A stretch of DNA of 64,000 nt from Notospermus geniculatus (Eukaryota > Nemertea > Pilidiophora > Heteronemertea > Lineidae), in the NCBI GenBank assembly GCA_002633025.1, contig NMRB01000004.1, forward strand, positions 848,561-912,560, written 5' to 3'. A program made the translations under genes and the position numbers. Below, one piece after another: positions 60,601 to 63,751 of the stretch; within the stretch, counting starts at the first letter, position 1; every line of letters begins with the position of its first letter. The notes under the pieces were generated by a model. That model had not been told where the DNA came from, did no database searches, and worked only from the letters and a program-made list of their open reading frames with translations.

Positions 60601-63600
60601 GTTATTAGCGTGCTTGACTTATCCGAACTCCCTGTACTAGATGGAAAACAATGCAATTTGATGGTGAGGTATGCACAGGGTATGAATGTCCTGGTTCCTT
60701 TTTACCCTTCTTATTGCCTGAATGCTGTGCTTAAATCACTGTTGTTAATATTTTTGATATTTTCTACCAATTGCATTTGAACTTCTCAAATGGGCTTAGC
60801 TATCATCAGTGAGAATGGCCTTTGGAACATGTAGCTGCAGATTCACCACTTTTTAAGCTTGGCCATTAGCTTGCTTTTCTATTCTTAGTTAGTTGCATCT
60901 GCTGACATCCTCCCATCACACTTTGTGTGCGAGTGTATGAAGAGGAGCGAGACAAAAGCCCTGCTATGGGAGGATGCATATTTTTAAAGATTCTGTCTTG
61001 AAAGCCAAATGAAAATGGGTGTACATATAAGATATTGTACCAAAAAGGTTATCTTACTGATGTTTTAAAGATGAAAATAAGCCCATTTCAGAATGTTTAT
61101 GCTCCTTGATACTGTTTACCCTAAAACATCCAGTCGTGAAGTGCATGACATGAAAAAAATGAAATGAAATCCACAGAGAGAAAGTGGCATTTGACATTTT
61201 AATGTGACTTCCTTTAAGAAGGTGATGTTCTGGGGTATAGAACAGTAACTCCTTGCTCCTTACAACTCTTCGTGTGTTTTACCTCCCTGCACCCTAATAA
61301 CACTAATGCACCTAACTCCTTCTCACATTAGAACTCTAAATTGGAACGAGAGCTTATCACCAAACATCGGCAAATACTTGAGTTAGAAGCTGAAATAGAC
61401 AATTTGGATCACGTTTTGAAAGCGAAGGTAGGTGTCGACATTAGCAACCATGGTGACACTGGATCGTGTGACCTGAGAGCTCAGAAATGCCATTTTGTGT
61501 CTGTGTATCTTTAACTGTCTTTAATCTGCCGATGAATACTGCCTCCTTTGCTTACCGGTAATTCACCAAGAATGCTAATGGCTAACTGCAGTAAAAGTCA
61601 AGGTTTGTTTTATGTGTGAAATCTTCTTGCCATTTATAGCTAGTTTGCTTACTTTTGTAAATATTTTTTCTGTAACATTTTCATTTTGACTGAAGTGACC
61701 AGAATGTTAGATTTTCAATGGAGATATACTGTTCTGAAATGTACAAACTTCTCAAGAATATTCACCTTTCAGAAGCCAATAAATCCTTTTCCTCATCATT
61801 ACAGGATGCTGCCGACAATACAGAAACCGTCGAAAAGTTGAAACACGAAATGGACCGAATACAAGACCAGCTAGAAAACCGACAACACGATTGCCTAGAA
61901 CTTGAAACCAAGCTTCGAACGCTCAACAGTCAAAATGAACGAAAAGATAAAGACATTGAAATGAAATCAGACAAAATTGATGAAATCAATCGTGAGATGC
62001 GTCGCTGTAAGGATGCCTTGAAAGATGCTGAAGCTGCCAAATTGAAGTCCGTCGGTGATTTGAGAAACGCCGAGATTGATCTGATGAGGCTGAAAGATGC
62101 TGACAAGAAGTTGCAGAAACTGAAGGAGGAGCATCATGAGCTACAAATGACTGTAAGTTTTATATTTATGCAAAAAAGTATGCACTTTGGGTACAGAGTA
62201 CATATTTCTACAACTGCCTAATGATAATGACAGTCGATTGGGCTTCCAGTAGATTATGAGATCTTCCCTTGCAGCATGTTGGAAAATTTCTGTAATATCA
62301 GTGGCAAGAAATTGCCCATCCACAGAGAGTTGCTGGCCCAAAATGACCCACTGGTCCGAAAGAGTTAATGAAGAAGATGAACAAAATCATGTATTTCTTT
62401 CTTTCACAGCATGCTGACCTTCAAAATATGCTCGGGAAGTTAGAACGTGCCAAGAAGGAACGTGATGAACTAGAGCACGTCGTTGACGACCTGAAGAAAC
62501 GTATCATAGATTATGACCAAATCAAAGGCGAACGTGCTGACCTTGAAATGAAGGTCAAATTACTGGAGGAACAGCTTGCGAACAAGGTGAGAACTGAAAA
62601 CGAGTTACTTTAGCATCGCTTACTGCTCAGGATGCTACTCTCTCTCTCATCTCAGACGATGTGTTTGCTGTTTAACATACTAATGATATTTCTTTTCATC
62701 TGAAGTACCGTAACAGACCTAATCACTGTCAGAGATGTTATTTTGGGTGACCCCCCCTGTTTCCGGTCCTGTACTAACAAACTAACATCTCTTCCCCTAA
62801 AGTGCAATGAAGCCGATTCTTTGGCATCTGACCGTCACCAAATGAGGCAACAAATACGCAAGATGGAAAAAGAAATCGATGAACTAAGCCAAAAATTACG
62901 GGACTATGATCGTGTAAAGGCCCGGGTTAGTCAGGATAGATAAATCAATTTAACTGGGTTCGGTTGTGGACTTGGGTGTTGGTTCTTTTGTCACTGGTTT
63001 CATTTCTTTCAATTCATTGGTTTTCATGGTGGCGTGGTATCTAGCCCCGAGTTCTTGTCCAGATCTCACCCAAAGGAAATGCCCGAATGGAACGTCATTT
63101 CCTTAGTTTCCTTATTGATTTCATGTCAGCCTGGTTTATTGTGGTTTTGGCAAAATAGCAAGCGTAGCGGCCCTCCTCAATGCATCATCGAGTTAGCTCT
63201 CAATGGGCAATTCACCATTTATGAAGTTCTCCAGGGAAGGTATTAGCGAAAGCTAATACCTGTACAAGAAGGCGAGCTAGTTTGCTGGGGAGACGAGCTT
63301 ACATAAAATATAAATCAAACTAAGAAGAGTGTGTCCCATTCATATGGCCACGAGCGTGACGAGTTGTTGGTTTCTTTACGATTTATGCCGAGACCAATGA
63401 AAAAAACACTACCCATAGTTTTCTATGGGTTTATTGCCCACACAGGGTCCTACGTGGACAGATAAAAGATTAAATAGGGGTTGGTCAAGAGAAAAATTAG
63501 TTACTGCCTTTGGTGCTAATTATGTGTTGTATCTCTTCCAGTACGATGAGATGGAGAAGATTAAAGATCGTGCTGAGAGAGCTGTTGCCCCCCTCAGAGC

Positions 63601-63637
63601 CAAAGTCATGAGGTTGGCACAGAAGTGCAAGGAAAAG
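2536..63637 (+). CDS. JAKMIP: Giant JAKMIP-like coiled-coil gene (gene-level span, partial at 3' end)
   Basis: Gene-level entry; exons are listed separately. Joining the phase-compatible + strand exons (counting the duplicated block at 18381-20194/21595-23396 once and omitting alternative first exons) gives about 3691 codons with no stop, and the gene leaves the window. Residues 1 to about 600 resemble vertebrate JAKMIP proteins, which bind microtubules, GABA-B receptors or Janus kinases in the cytoplasm. The rest is heptad-rich coiled coil (Leu at a/d, many Glu/Lys), broken by Ser/Pro-rich linkers in the exons at 56668 and 58880. Nearly all junctions are phase 0; the exceptions (24514/31692, 37952/38171, 38505/38662, 56048/56668) are mutually consistent, which supports one reading frame. 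It remains possible that two or more genes are run together here, because no transcript evidence is available. I infer a cytoskeletal scaffold. Confidence 0.7.
3169..7734. other. Intron 1 with assembly gap
   Basis: No exon recognised. Ordinary AT-rich intron holding the 190-base gap near its 3' end. Short open frames lack coding character. Confidence 0.6.
7172..7361. other. Assembly gap (190 N)
   Basis: Run of N inside intron 1. Apparent frames crossing it are artefacts. Confidence 0.99.
7735..7845 (+). CDS. JAKMIP: JAKMIP-like coding exon 2
   Basis: 37 codons, phase 0 at both ends (acceptor TTCCAG, donor GTAAGA). The peptide contains RRYINKISDLSSKVRQLEG, which aligns with the JAKMIP stretch that begins with an Arg-rich turn and continues as a coil of the form K-I-x-(D/E)-L-x-S-x-(V/I)-R-(Q/K)-LE. 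It continues the first coiled coil after a 4.6-kb intron. Confidence 0.85.
7977..8123 (+). CDS. JAKMIP: JAKMIP-like coding exon 3
   Basis: 49 codons, phase 0 at both ends (acceptor TTGCAG, donor GTAAGT). Contains LEKRLKPMQEKNRKFLQRN, matching the JAKMIP signature L-K-P-(L/M)-x-E-K-N-(K/R)-(K/R), followed by a coil ending RLHDENHKM. This short Lys/Arg/Asn-rich stretch is one of the most distinctive pieces of the family and is the main reason for the name. Confidence 0.87.
8303..8473 (+). CDS. JAKMIP: JAKMIP-like coding exon 4
   Basis: 57 codons, phase 0 at both ends (acceptor TTCCAG, donor GTAGGT). Highly charged coiled coil running from KSQVEDIKKRSE to IDSLKQSCS. It continues the reading frame and coil of exon 3 without a break. 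Confidence 0.83.
9158..9355 (+). CDS. JAKMIP: JAKMIP-like coding exon 5, Ser-rich linker
   Basis: 66 codons, phase 0 at both ends (acceptor TTTCAG, donor GTAGGG). Begins EKDRRIDLLKHRQRRARE, a basic helix, then changes to a Ser-rich non-helical segment (SLDSSWSSSVSNSTS) before ending CWDE. This reads as a hinge between two coiled-coil segments and a possible phosphorylation region; the latter is inference. Confidence 0.8.
9378..9512 (+). mobile_element. tRNA-derived SINE, intact copy
   Basis: Contains an A-box-like stretch (ttggtgtagtggaa) and a B-box-like stretch (ggttcgatcac) separated by tRNA-like spacing, then a body with gggcggctttctttgacag and tttgctcctgctgttca. The same body occurs on the other strand at 27778-28235. 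Confidence 0.6.
9752..9961 (+). CDS. JAKMIP: JAKMIP-like coding exon 6
   Basis: 70 codons, phase 0 at both ends (acceptor CTTCAAG, donor GTAAGG). Encodes a coil with LELEKSYGLLQMQ and later LLEAHSKIEDLERAIHEQGQ. The A/D-x-x-K-I-(E/A)-D-L-E-(R/K)-A motif is shared with vertebrate JAKMIPs at the same position relative to exon 7. Confidence 0.85.
10647..10823 (+). CDS. JAKMIP: JAKMIP-like coding exon 7 (conserved WxEEKQ...ELEE block)
   Basis: 59 codons, phase 0 at both ends (acceptor TTTCAG, donor GTAATA). Begins DITWIEEKQRL and ends MMEFRVLELEEIVEK. Vertebrate JAKMIPs carry the same arrangement: a Trp two residues before EEKQ, then about 40 residues later a D/E-x-x-E-(L/M)-(L/M)-E-F-R-(V/I)-L-ELEE block. 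With exons 1 and 3 this makes the family assignment firm. Confidence 0.88.
10982..11071 (+). CDS. JAKMIP: JAKMIP-like coding exon 8
   Basis: 30 codons, phase 0 at both ends (acceptor CTTCAG, donor GTGAGT). Short acidic linker with SCRGVPTQDNDDIE, ending ITALDLL. It is non-helical in the middle, which breaks the coil between exons 7 and 9. Confidence 0.75.
11226..11279 (+). CDS. JAKMIP: JAKMIP-like coding exon 9
   Basis: 18 codons, phase 0 at both ends (acceptor TTGCAG, donor GTGAGT): DIDVVQLQHELLTVKYKH. In a full-length transcript the next exon would be 18381-18452 after a 7.1-kb intron, which contains two candidate alternative first exons. Confidence 0.75.
13715..14077 (+). CDS. Candidate alternative first exon A (121 codons)
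   Basis: Opens at ATG 13715, four codons after an in-frame TAA, with no pyrimidine tract or usable acceptor, and ends in phase 0 at GTATGC. Starts MENVKGAMDKISSYF. It has a basic cluster YKRRKRERLQAQ near residues 28-39 that could be a nuclear localisation signal, an acidic middle, and the LC8-type motif VGTQTDP (TQT at residues 75-77), then ends SDEEE. In-frame splicing to 18381 would give an isoform lacking the JAKMIP module but keeping the rod. A first exon of a separate gene beginning here is the main alternative. Confidence 0.65.
16188..16253 (+). CDS. Candidate alternative first exon B (22 codons)
   Basis: ATG at 16188 in a good context (GCCATCATGG), with an in-frame TAA nine codons upstream. 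The exon is MAQRLEVIKEEVLMEELDEI then DK, and ends in phase 0 at GTGAGA. The peptide is a strongly charged helix that would extend directly into the coiled coil encoded from 18381. No acceptor precedes it, so it reads as a first exon with its own promoter and 5' leader. Confidence 0.62.
18381..18452 (+). CDS. Coiled-coil exon, block copy 1 (24 codons)
   Basis: Acceptor TTTCAG, donor GTCAGT, phase 0 at both ends. Peptide DGSLSKPEKTVLLQAKAMLD then IADK. The DNA is identical to 21595-21666 in the second copy of this block. Confidence 0.83.
18730..18908. mobile_element. MITE with gtggaacctctc ends (copy in block 1)
   Basis: Inverted ends gagtggaacctctc / its imperfect complement gggaggtttccctc, bordered by TA on both sides. 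The allelic copy is at 21929-22107. Confidence 0.45.
18960..19115 (+). CDS. Coiled-coil exon, block copy 1 (52 codons)
   Basis: Acceptor TTCCAG, donor GTATGT, phase 0 at both ends. Contains LKQRIHDLEEEKGKLLSDAG and NPDLVIEYEDTRNKLLEATV. It differs from 22159-22314 at six codons, all synonymous. Confidence 0.83.
19722..19931 (+). CDS. Coiled-coil exon, block copy 1 (70 codons)
   Basis: Acceptor ATTCAG, donor GTACCT, phase 0 at both ends. Coil from QIEQLENEVKDLREQD through ERFKKEIEGLRKQLQ, ending FSDYQK. It differs from 22929-23138 at five codons, all synonymous. Confidence 0.83.
20057..20194 (+). CDS. Coiled-coil exon, block copy 1 (46 codons)
   Basis: Acceptor TTGCAG, donor GTAGGT, phase 0 at both ends. 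Coil IKAQAEKIKELEKEKDDI, ending KILEQLR. It differs from 23259-23396 at five codons, all synonymous. The assembly gap begins 52 bases after the donor. Confidence 0.83.
20247..20862. other. Assembly gap (616 N) between two copies of the same block
   Basis: Run of N whose left edge ends copy 1 and whose right edge starts copy 2 of the 2.6-kb duplicated block. Confidence 0.99.
21595..21666 (+). CDS. Coiled-coil exon, block copy 2 (24 codons)
   Basis: Identical in sequence to exon 18381-18452. Phase 0 at both ends with the same splice sites. Probably the other allele of the same exon. Confidence 0.7.
21929..22107. mobile_element. MITE with gtggaacctctc ends (copy in block 2)
   Basis: Same insertion, same site and same borders as 18730-18908 in the other copy of the duplicated block. 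Confidence 0.45.
22159..22314 (+). CDS. Coiled-coil exon, block copy 2 (52 codons)
   Basis: Encodes the same 52 residues as 18960-19115 with six synonymous differences. Phase 0 at both ends. Probably allelic. Confidence 0.7.
22929..23138 (+). CDS. Coiled-coil exon, block copy 2 (70 codons)
   Basis: Encodes the same 70 residues as 19722-19931 with five synonymous differences. Phase 0 at both ends. Probably allelic. Confidence 0.7.
23259..23396 (+). CDS. Coiled-coil exon, block copy 2 (46 codons)
   Basis: Encodes the same 46 residues as 20057-20194 with five synonymous differences. Phase 0 at both ends. This copy is contiguous with the downstream exon at 23862, so a merged assembly would keep this junction. 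Confidence 0.75.
23862..24514 (+). CDS. Coiled-coil rod exon (218 codons)
   Basis: Acceptor TTTCAG, donor GTGAGT; starts in phase 0 and ends after two bases of a codon. Begins DQLIEKDKQETELLEKTDQL and continues as unbroken heptad coil (IAELEEQVRKLESEKG, VTQLKEQLAESEKKVEELQ). It ends in an acidic linker with EPIIKVEADSQLQAAPG. The split Gly codon is completed by the first base of the exon at 31692, which confirms the junction across the 7.2-kb intron. Confidence 0.87.
26040..26174. mobile_element. 135-bp MITE
   Basis: Inverted ends ccaatggtaaaaggca at 26040 and its complement ending at 26174, about 16-18 bp each. No clear target duplication. Confidence 0.5.
26637..27222. mobile_element. 586-bp Harbinger-like non-autonomous element
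   Basis: Terminal inverted repeats of about 60 bp (aggc(t/c)(c/t)gtc(t/c)acacgatc, then catacatttgttcaaaacatc) and flanking TTA duplicates (26634-26636 and 27223-27225). A 3-bp TTA/TAA target is typical of PIF/Harbinger elements. Partial copies of the terminus recur inside, near 26906-26945 and 27040-27080. Confidence 0.72.
27627..27693 (+). repeat. GAT trinucleotide microsatellite
   Basis: About 22 uninterrupted copies of GAT in an intron. The poly-Asp frame across it is not a gene. Confidence 0.97.
27778..28235 (-). mobile_element. tRNA-derived SINE, copy split by a foldback element
   Basis: On the minus strand the head (gagtggcacagtgatggg, cctgtcacctctgag) lies at 28151-28235, and the body (gcgactctctttgacag, ttctcctgctgtcca) lies at 27778-27862. 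The two halves join to match the copy at 9378-9512, so the 288-bp palindrome between them is a later insertion. Confidence 0.65.
27863..28150. mobile_element. 288-bp foldback (hairpin) element
   Basis: Almost the whole length is an imperfect palindrome: arms begin gggcgtattc(g/a)aatcc, include ttcttgaccacactcgtgct, and meet near 28005. It is flanked by ATG on both sides (27860-27862 and 28151-28153), a possible 3-bp target duplication. There is no coding capacity. Confidence 0.8.
30994..31085. mobile_element. Small MITE, family 'catcctgaggtaat', copy 1
   Basis: Ends pair as inverted repeats: ctgatgtgtgtaatcagtgg on the left, and on the right the complement of gtcatcctgaggtaat followed by ggttctta. 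Shares ends with 36341-36454 and 54079-54170. Confidence 0.5.
31692..31890 (+). CDS. Coiled-coil rod exon (66 codons plus split Gly)
   Basis: Acceptor TTTTAG, donor GTAAGA. The first base completes the Gly codon from 24514; the exon then reads MTPDQLSDHDKTGLEKKIAD, a coil with LKSRVSDLETSEKVLKDNI, and ends in phase 0 (SHVKEK). First appearance of the L-E-x-x-E-K-x-L-x-x-x-(I/V) pattern that recurs through the rest of the rod. Confidence 0.86.
32393..35596 (+). CDS. Giant coiled-coil rod exon (1068 codons, no intron)
   Basis: One open exon from a TTCTAG acceptor to a GTGAGT donor, phase 0 at both ends. Almost the whole length is heptad-repeat coiled coil dominated by Glu, Lys, Leu and Asp, resembling myosin-tail or golgin rods in composition only. 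A break near residues 820-875 contains EEAITVDFVDGVQSAPRKSS and the basic stretch RKSSRKRGL. A second break near residues 975-1000 (HRHPPSYMPRTTDISDLPED) precedes a final coil ending LEKKELMQILGRK. A 1068-codon exon among neighbours mostly under 80 codons is unusual. A 150-nm-scale rod follows from the length if the coil is continuous; that is inference. Confidence 0.9.
36341..36454. mobile_element. Small MITE, family 'catcctgaggtaat', copy 2
   Basis: About 28-bp inverted ends: tcatcctgaggtaatcagtg followed by gttctt, against the complement at 36426-36454. The clearest member of the three-copy family. Confidence 0.6.
37130..37258 (+). CDS. Possible cassette exon (43 codons; could start at 37085)
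   Basis: Strong donor GTAAGT after 37258. Acceptors at ATTCAG (exon from 37130, FVGRTHFGSVSENLDMFFHT...) or CCTAG (from 37085) both keep phase 0 and frame. The peptide is aromatic and basic, unlike the surrounding coil. Both acceptors are modest, so inclusion is uncertain. Confidence 0.3.
37744..37952 (+). CDS. Coiled-coil rod exon
   Basis: Acceptor TTGCAG, donor GTAAGT; starts in phase 0 and ends after two bases of a Lys codon. Peptide from DTGYEGKLQELITSESAYKK to IADLERNEAK. The split codon is completed at 38171. Confidence 0.86.
38171..38505 (+). CDS. Coiled-coil rod exon (about 112 codons)
   Basis: Acceptor TTACAG, donor GTAAGG. Takes up the split Lys codon, then LKSKLNLNSKDRTTETVSKI, a coil with RIIDLEATEKQLRRTVQDLQ, a short Pro/Ser/Thr break (ENRSRPTSTHDPVD), and more coil. 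It ends one base into a Gly codon that is completed at 38662. Confidence 0.86.
38662..38840 (+). CDS. Coiled-coil rod exon (about 60 codons)
   Basis: Acceptor ATTCAG, donor GTGAGT. Completes the split Gly, then FAERIEHLERSERALQRKLE, a short acidic break (FNDEADSLMDKPEDL), and RQRIHELEKVEKHLRSQ. Ends in phase 0. Confidence 0.85.
38930..39112 (+). CDS. Coiled-coil rod exon (61 codons)
   Basis: Acceptor TTGTAG, donor GTCAGT, phase 0 at both ends. Contains ITDLENDREELHEIARKDK and LQLAEKNLKEQVSMFEVTEN, showing the two-heptad E-(K/N)-x-L-x-x-x-(I/V) spacing. Confidence 0.85.
39467..40207 (+). CDS. Coiled-coil rod exon (247 codons)
   Basis: Acceptor TTACAG, donor GTAAGT, phase 0 at both ends. Uninterrupted coiled coil from DELDDQEDQLSRVKRAEKNW to LQELENNAASLERA. 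The same pattern (LE-x-x-E-x-x-L-x-x-x-(I/V)-x-x-L) repeats many times. Confidence 0.88.
40713..41003 (+). CDS. Coiled-coil exon (97 codons)
   Basis: Acceptor ATTCAG, donor GTATGT, phase 0 at both ends. Coil NSKIKELEKDNTALQDELYE, a short basic break (TRSRGGTAVITRQE), then coil ending IAELRRGK. Confidence 0.86.
41242..41313 (+). CDS. Short coiled-coil exon (24 codons)
   Basis: Acceptor TTTCAG, donor GTGAGT, phase 0 at both ends. Peptide NACGHEQELEELRAQLAHYQ then NLLR. Confidence 0.8.
42239..42280 (+). CDS. Microexon (14 codons)
   Basis: Acceptor AACAG, donor GTAATA, phase 0 at both ends: EREYELLCCLEMEK. Helical and in register with the upstream NLLR end, so it reads as two heptads that could be included or skipped. 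The next main exon is 51566, beginning EKAALEDKYN. Evidence is the splice signals and the frame only. Confidence 0.6.
43478..43492 (+). CDS. Candidate alternative first exon C (5 codons)
   Basis: ATG GAT GTT GAG ATG (MDVEM) directly followed by GTACGT, phase 0, with an in-frame TGA six codons upstream. It is too short to judge from sequence alone and is included because it fits the same design as the other candidate first exons. Confidence 0.25.
43675..43772. mobile_element. 98-bp MITE
   Basis: Inverted ends of about 24 bp: ccattcaca(c/t)gattttc(a/g) continuing to ag(c/t)ggc. Confidence 0.6.
43834..43938. mobile_element. 105-bp hairpin element
   Basis: Long arms ttacccatagagagccaact / its complement, extending to about 37 bp each, with a 30-bp loop. 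A related fragment (gcccattgagagccaact) lies at 44018, and another on the opposite strand near 63190. Confidence 0.7.
44056..44446. mobile_element. 391-bp non-autonomous element
   Basis: Inverted ends aaggggcttacaggtc(g/a)aca, followed by cttgaagcaactcg, about 40 bp each with mismatches. The interior is GC-rich with gcaactcgcgg repeats. No clear target duplication. Confidence 0.6.
44602..44697. mobile_element. 96-bp hairpin element
   Basis: Arms tagaatgctcctcaa and aggctattgttctc pair with the right half, apart from an 18-base stretch (cgtaaaggaattcctcaa) present only in the left arm. Confidence 0.55.
45342..45526. mobile_element. 185-bp mariner-type MITE flanked by TA
   Basis: Inverted ends gc(a/t)gta(t/g)ttccacctatc between TA dinucleotides at 45340-45341 and 45527-45528. 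The body carries internal short palindromes (ccgtgtctattagacacgg). TA targets are typical of the Tc1/mariner group. Confidence 0.65.
46689..50990 (+). CDS. Candidate alternative first exon D: 1434-codon disordered scaffold with LC8-binding array
   Basis: Open from ATG 46689 (in-frame TAA at 46620-46622) to a phase 0 GTATAC donor. Starts MARERHDNTYHVVIRS. Residues 1-680 are low-complexity, rich in Ser, Pro, Glu and Lys, with a two-copy repeat around SDSLSTEP (near 47203-47350) and the LC8-like motifs GVQAE and AVQAD. Residues 688-963 are 23 tandem 12-residue units centred on TQT (consensus PLESSTQTPxxK). Residues 964-1280 are acidic and disordered. Residues 1285-1303 form an amphipathic helix, ILEYADHLVTNICESAI, close to the PKA-anchoring consensus. 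It ends ESFEESE and splices in phase 0 to EKAALEDKYN at 51566. TQT is the LC8/DYNLL ligand anchor, so polyvalent dynein light chain binding is the leading idea. An SQ/TQ kinase cluster is an alternative. No homologue recognised. Confidence 0.8.
48750..49577 (+). repeat. 36-bp coding tandem repeat: 23 TQT units (LC8-motif array)
   Basis: Twenty-three units of exactly 36 bp (12 codons) with no indels. Seventeen carry a perfect TQT, three have AQT or SQT, one has TQA and two are degenerate (KQM, SQS). Units 6-8 (48930-49037) and 9-11 (49038-49145) are a 108-bp duplication that I read as differing at two bases, so copy number has changed recently. Weaker decayed units may continue to about 49690 (NSAQRP, DSCSQEP). 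Confidence 0.9.
51566..51637 (+). CDS. Coiled-coil exon (24 codons)
   Basis: Acceptor TTGCAG, donor GTAAGA, phase 0 at both ends. Peptide EKAALEDKYNHVRSELRILQ then DSLK. It accepts either the microexon at 42239 or the giant exon ending 50990. Confidence 0.82.
52008..52064 (+). CDS. Possible cassette exon (19 codons)
   Basis: Acceptor CTTGCAG and a weak donor GTATTT, phase 0 at both ends. Peptide DIDDVGEVGYIMRAKVPIE, not coiled coil. The acceptor is good and the length preserves frame, but the weak donor and short length leave it uncertain. Confidence 0.45.
53038..53151 (+). CDS. Candidate alternative first exon E (38 codons)
   Basis: ATG 53038 follows an in-frame TAA by five codons, with no acceptor, and the exon ends in phase 0 at GTAGGG. 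Starts MGNVNEVLVRNHIGARDIIE and ends DLGKGKQ. Gly at position 2 follows the Met, but Glu at position 6 does not favour N-myristoylation. Confidence 0.55.
53793..53855 (+). CDS. Candidate alternative first exon F (21 codons)
   Basis: ATG 53793 with an in-frame TGA upstream, phase 0 donor GTAGGA. Peptide MGNGNRKEFRAQDNQASFHD then Q. It shares the MGN opening with exon E 640 bases upstream, although the two are not otherwise similar. Confidence 0.5.
54079..54170. mobile_element. Small MITE, family 'catcctgaggtaat', copy 3
   Basis: Left end gcatcctgaagtagtcagtg; right end is the imperfect complement (aagaaccaacattaggatg). More diverged than the other two copies. Confidence 0.45.
54811..54831 (+). 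CDS. Microexon (7 codons)
   Basis: Acceptor GTCATAG, strong donor GTAAGT, phase 0 at both ends: YDMILDV. It is plausible because both splice signals are good and the frame is preserved, but 21 bases is little evidence. Confidence 0.5.
55020..55244. mobile_element. 225-bp piggyBac-like MITE with TTAA target
   Basis: Ends CCCGTTAACTG(C)GTA and its complement TACACAGTTAACGGG sit between TTAA tetranucleotides (55016-55019 and 55245-55248). A TTAA target with CCC...GGG ends is the piggyBac signature. Confidence 0.75.
55967..56048 (+). CDS. Coding exon (27 codons plus one base)
   Basis: Acceptor TTGCAG, donor GTAGGT. Peptide DGDVIVAVKRRGAEDRLGES then PRDHPVA. It ends one base into a Val codon that is completed by the exon at 56668, confirming the pair. 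Charged linker rather than coil. Confidence 0.8.
56668..57332 (+). CDS. Pro/Glu-rich linker exon with 30-residue repeat
   Basis: Acceptor CTTAG, donor GTAAGT; completes the split Val, then about 221 codons ending in phase 0. Acidic, Pro-rich and probably disordered (HDQLSPFTAPEPPQHD). It holds two copies of a 30-residue unit with the core ESPMNFSELLKEPP (57033-57122 and from 57123), which looks like a duplicated short binding motif on a Lys-rich lead (TEHKKEE / TKHKKDE). Ends HRSHDAGDESDSSSLDEQPV then AG. An in-frame ATG near the start (SNMPAHD) could also serve as a start codon. Confidence 0.8.
57033..57200 (+). repeat. 90-bp coding tandem repeat, two copies
   Basis: Copies begin at 57033 and 57123 and share near-identical DNA over the segment encoding ESPMNFSELLKEPP. 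The unit length is divisible by three, so frame is preserved. Confidence 0.8.
57333..58879. other. Intron with candidate first exon G
   Basis: Only the exon at 58225 is supported here. Confidence 0.6.
58225..58698 (+). CDS. Candidate alternative first exon G (158 codons)
   Basis: ATG 58225 lies one codon after an in-frame TGA, so it must be a first coding exon. It ends in phase 0 at GTACGT and can join 58880. Starts MGSRKVFDDNWLLTTKDGRT. An acidic stretch (STDTDDDHG) is followed by a Cys-containing patch CDGFHCATFKCGEYQW and a segment ending ADESEPKL. It is not coiled coil. I do not recognise the domain; the Cys spacing might suggest metal binding, but there is no complete zinc-finger pattern. 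Confidence 0.62.
58880..59581 (+). CDS. Ser/Pro/His-rich linker exon leading into coiled coil (234 codons)
   Basis: Acceptor TTTCAG, donor GTGAGT, phase 0 at both ends. Begins MNMRRTSNMFDFKENEPHPE, a disordered segment with many SP/TP sites (SERLSPVHSSPTREVHHSQS) and a DSGIST sequence at 59216-59233 resembling a beta-TrCP phosphodegron. The last 35 residues return to coiled coil (SDEIAQLRNRIEDLETQLR), which continues in the next exon. Confidence 0.84.
59683..59817 (+). repeat. 27-bp intronic minisatellite, five copies
   Basis: Five 27-bp units start at 59683, 59710, 59737, 59764 and 59791, with a partial sixth at 59818. They alternate between an A type (ggaaccgac..tatatc) and a B type (ggcaccaacccatgtt), so the higher-order unit is 54 bp. 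The array is open in the frame of the following exon. Confidence 0.85.
59879..60037 (+). CDS. Coiled-coil exon (53 codons)
   Basis: Acceptor TTTCAG, donor GTAAGA, phase 0 at both ends. Peptide VKTRELETSQFVAHELEEKV, then KLKEKDRDLQVQERMNRNLF ending DE. Confidence 0.85.
60038..61331. other. Intron
   Basis: Contains the inverted-repeat element at 60108; no exon recognised. Confidence 0.6.
60108..60317. mobile_element. 210-bp inverted-repeat element
   Basis: Inverted ends gtggg(c/t)cgataaaag at 60108-60122 and 60303-60317. No clear target duplication. Confidence 0.45.
61332..61427 (+). CDS. Coiled-coil exon (32 codons)
   Basis: Acceptor CATTAG, donor GTAGGT, phase 0 at both ends. Peptide NSKLERELITKHRQILELEA then EIDNLDHVLKAK. 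Confidence 0.85.
61805..62152 (+). CDS. Coiled-coil exon (116 codons)
   Basis: Acceptor TTACAG, donor GTAAGT, phase 0 at both ends. Coil from DAADNTETVEKLKHEMDRIQ to KLKEEHHELQMT, rich in Lys, Asp and Glu. Confidence 0.87.
62410..62586 (+). CDS. Coiled-coil exon (59 codons)
   Basis: Acceptor TCACAG, donor GTGAGA, phase 0 at both ends. Coil HADLQNMLGKLERAKKERDE through MKVKLLEEQLANK. Confidence 0.86.
62803..62925 (+). CDS. Coiled-coil exon (41 codons)
   Basis: Acceptor CCTAAAG, donor GTTAGT (weaker), phase 0 at both ends. Peptide CNEADSLASDRHQMRQQIRK, then KEIDELSQKLRDYDRVKAR. Confidence 0.78.
62926..63541. other. Intron with small hairpins
   Basis: Contains a fragment related to the 43834/44018 repeats near 63183-63220, a hairpin ggtattagcgaaagctaatacc near 63238, and acccatagttttctatgggt near 63411. 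Confidence 0.55.
63542..63637 (+). CDS. Coding exon (32 codons), last in window
   Basis: Acceptor TTCCAG, donor GTAAGA, phase 0 at both ends. Peptide YDEMEKIKDRAERAVAPLRA then KVMRLAQKCKEK. The phase 0 donor without a stop shows that the gene continues past the right edge. Confidence 0.84.
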
Positions 63638-63751
63638 GTAAGAGTTGAGGGGAATGTTTTGTTCGGTATTGAAGAAGATAAGAAAACTACTGGCGCAAGC
63701 CACAGTTATGCCATCAGTGAAAAAATGGGTTCCTCTGAATGTCTGGCTTAG

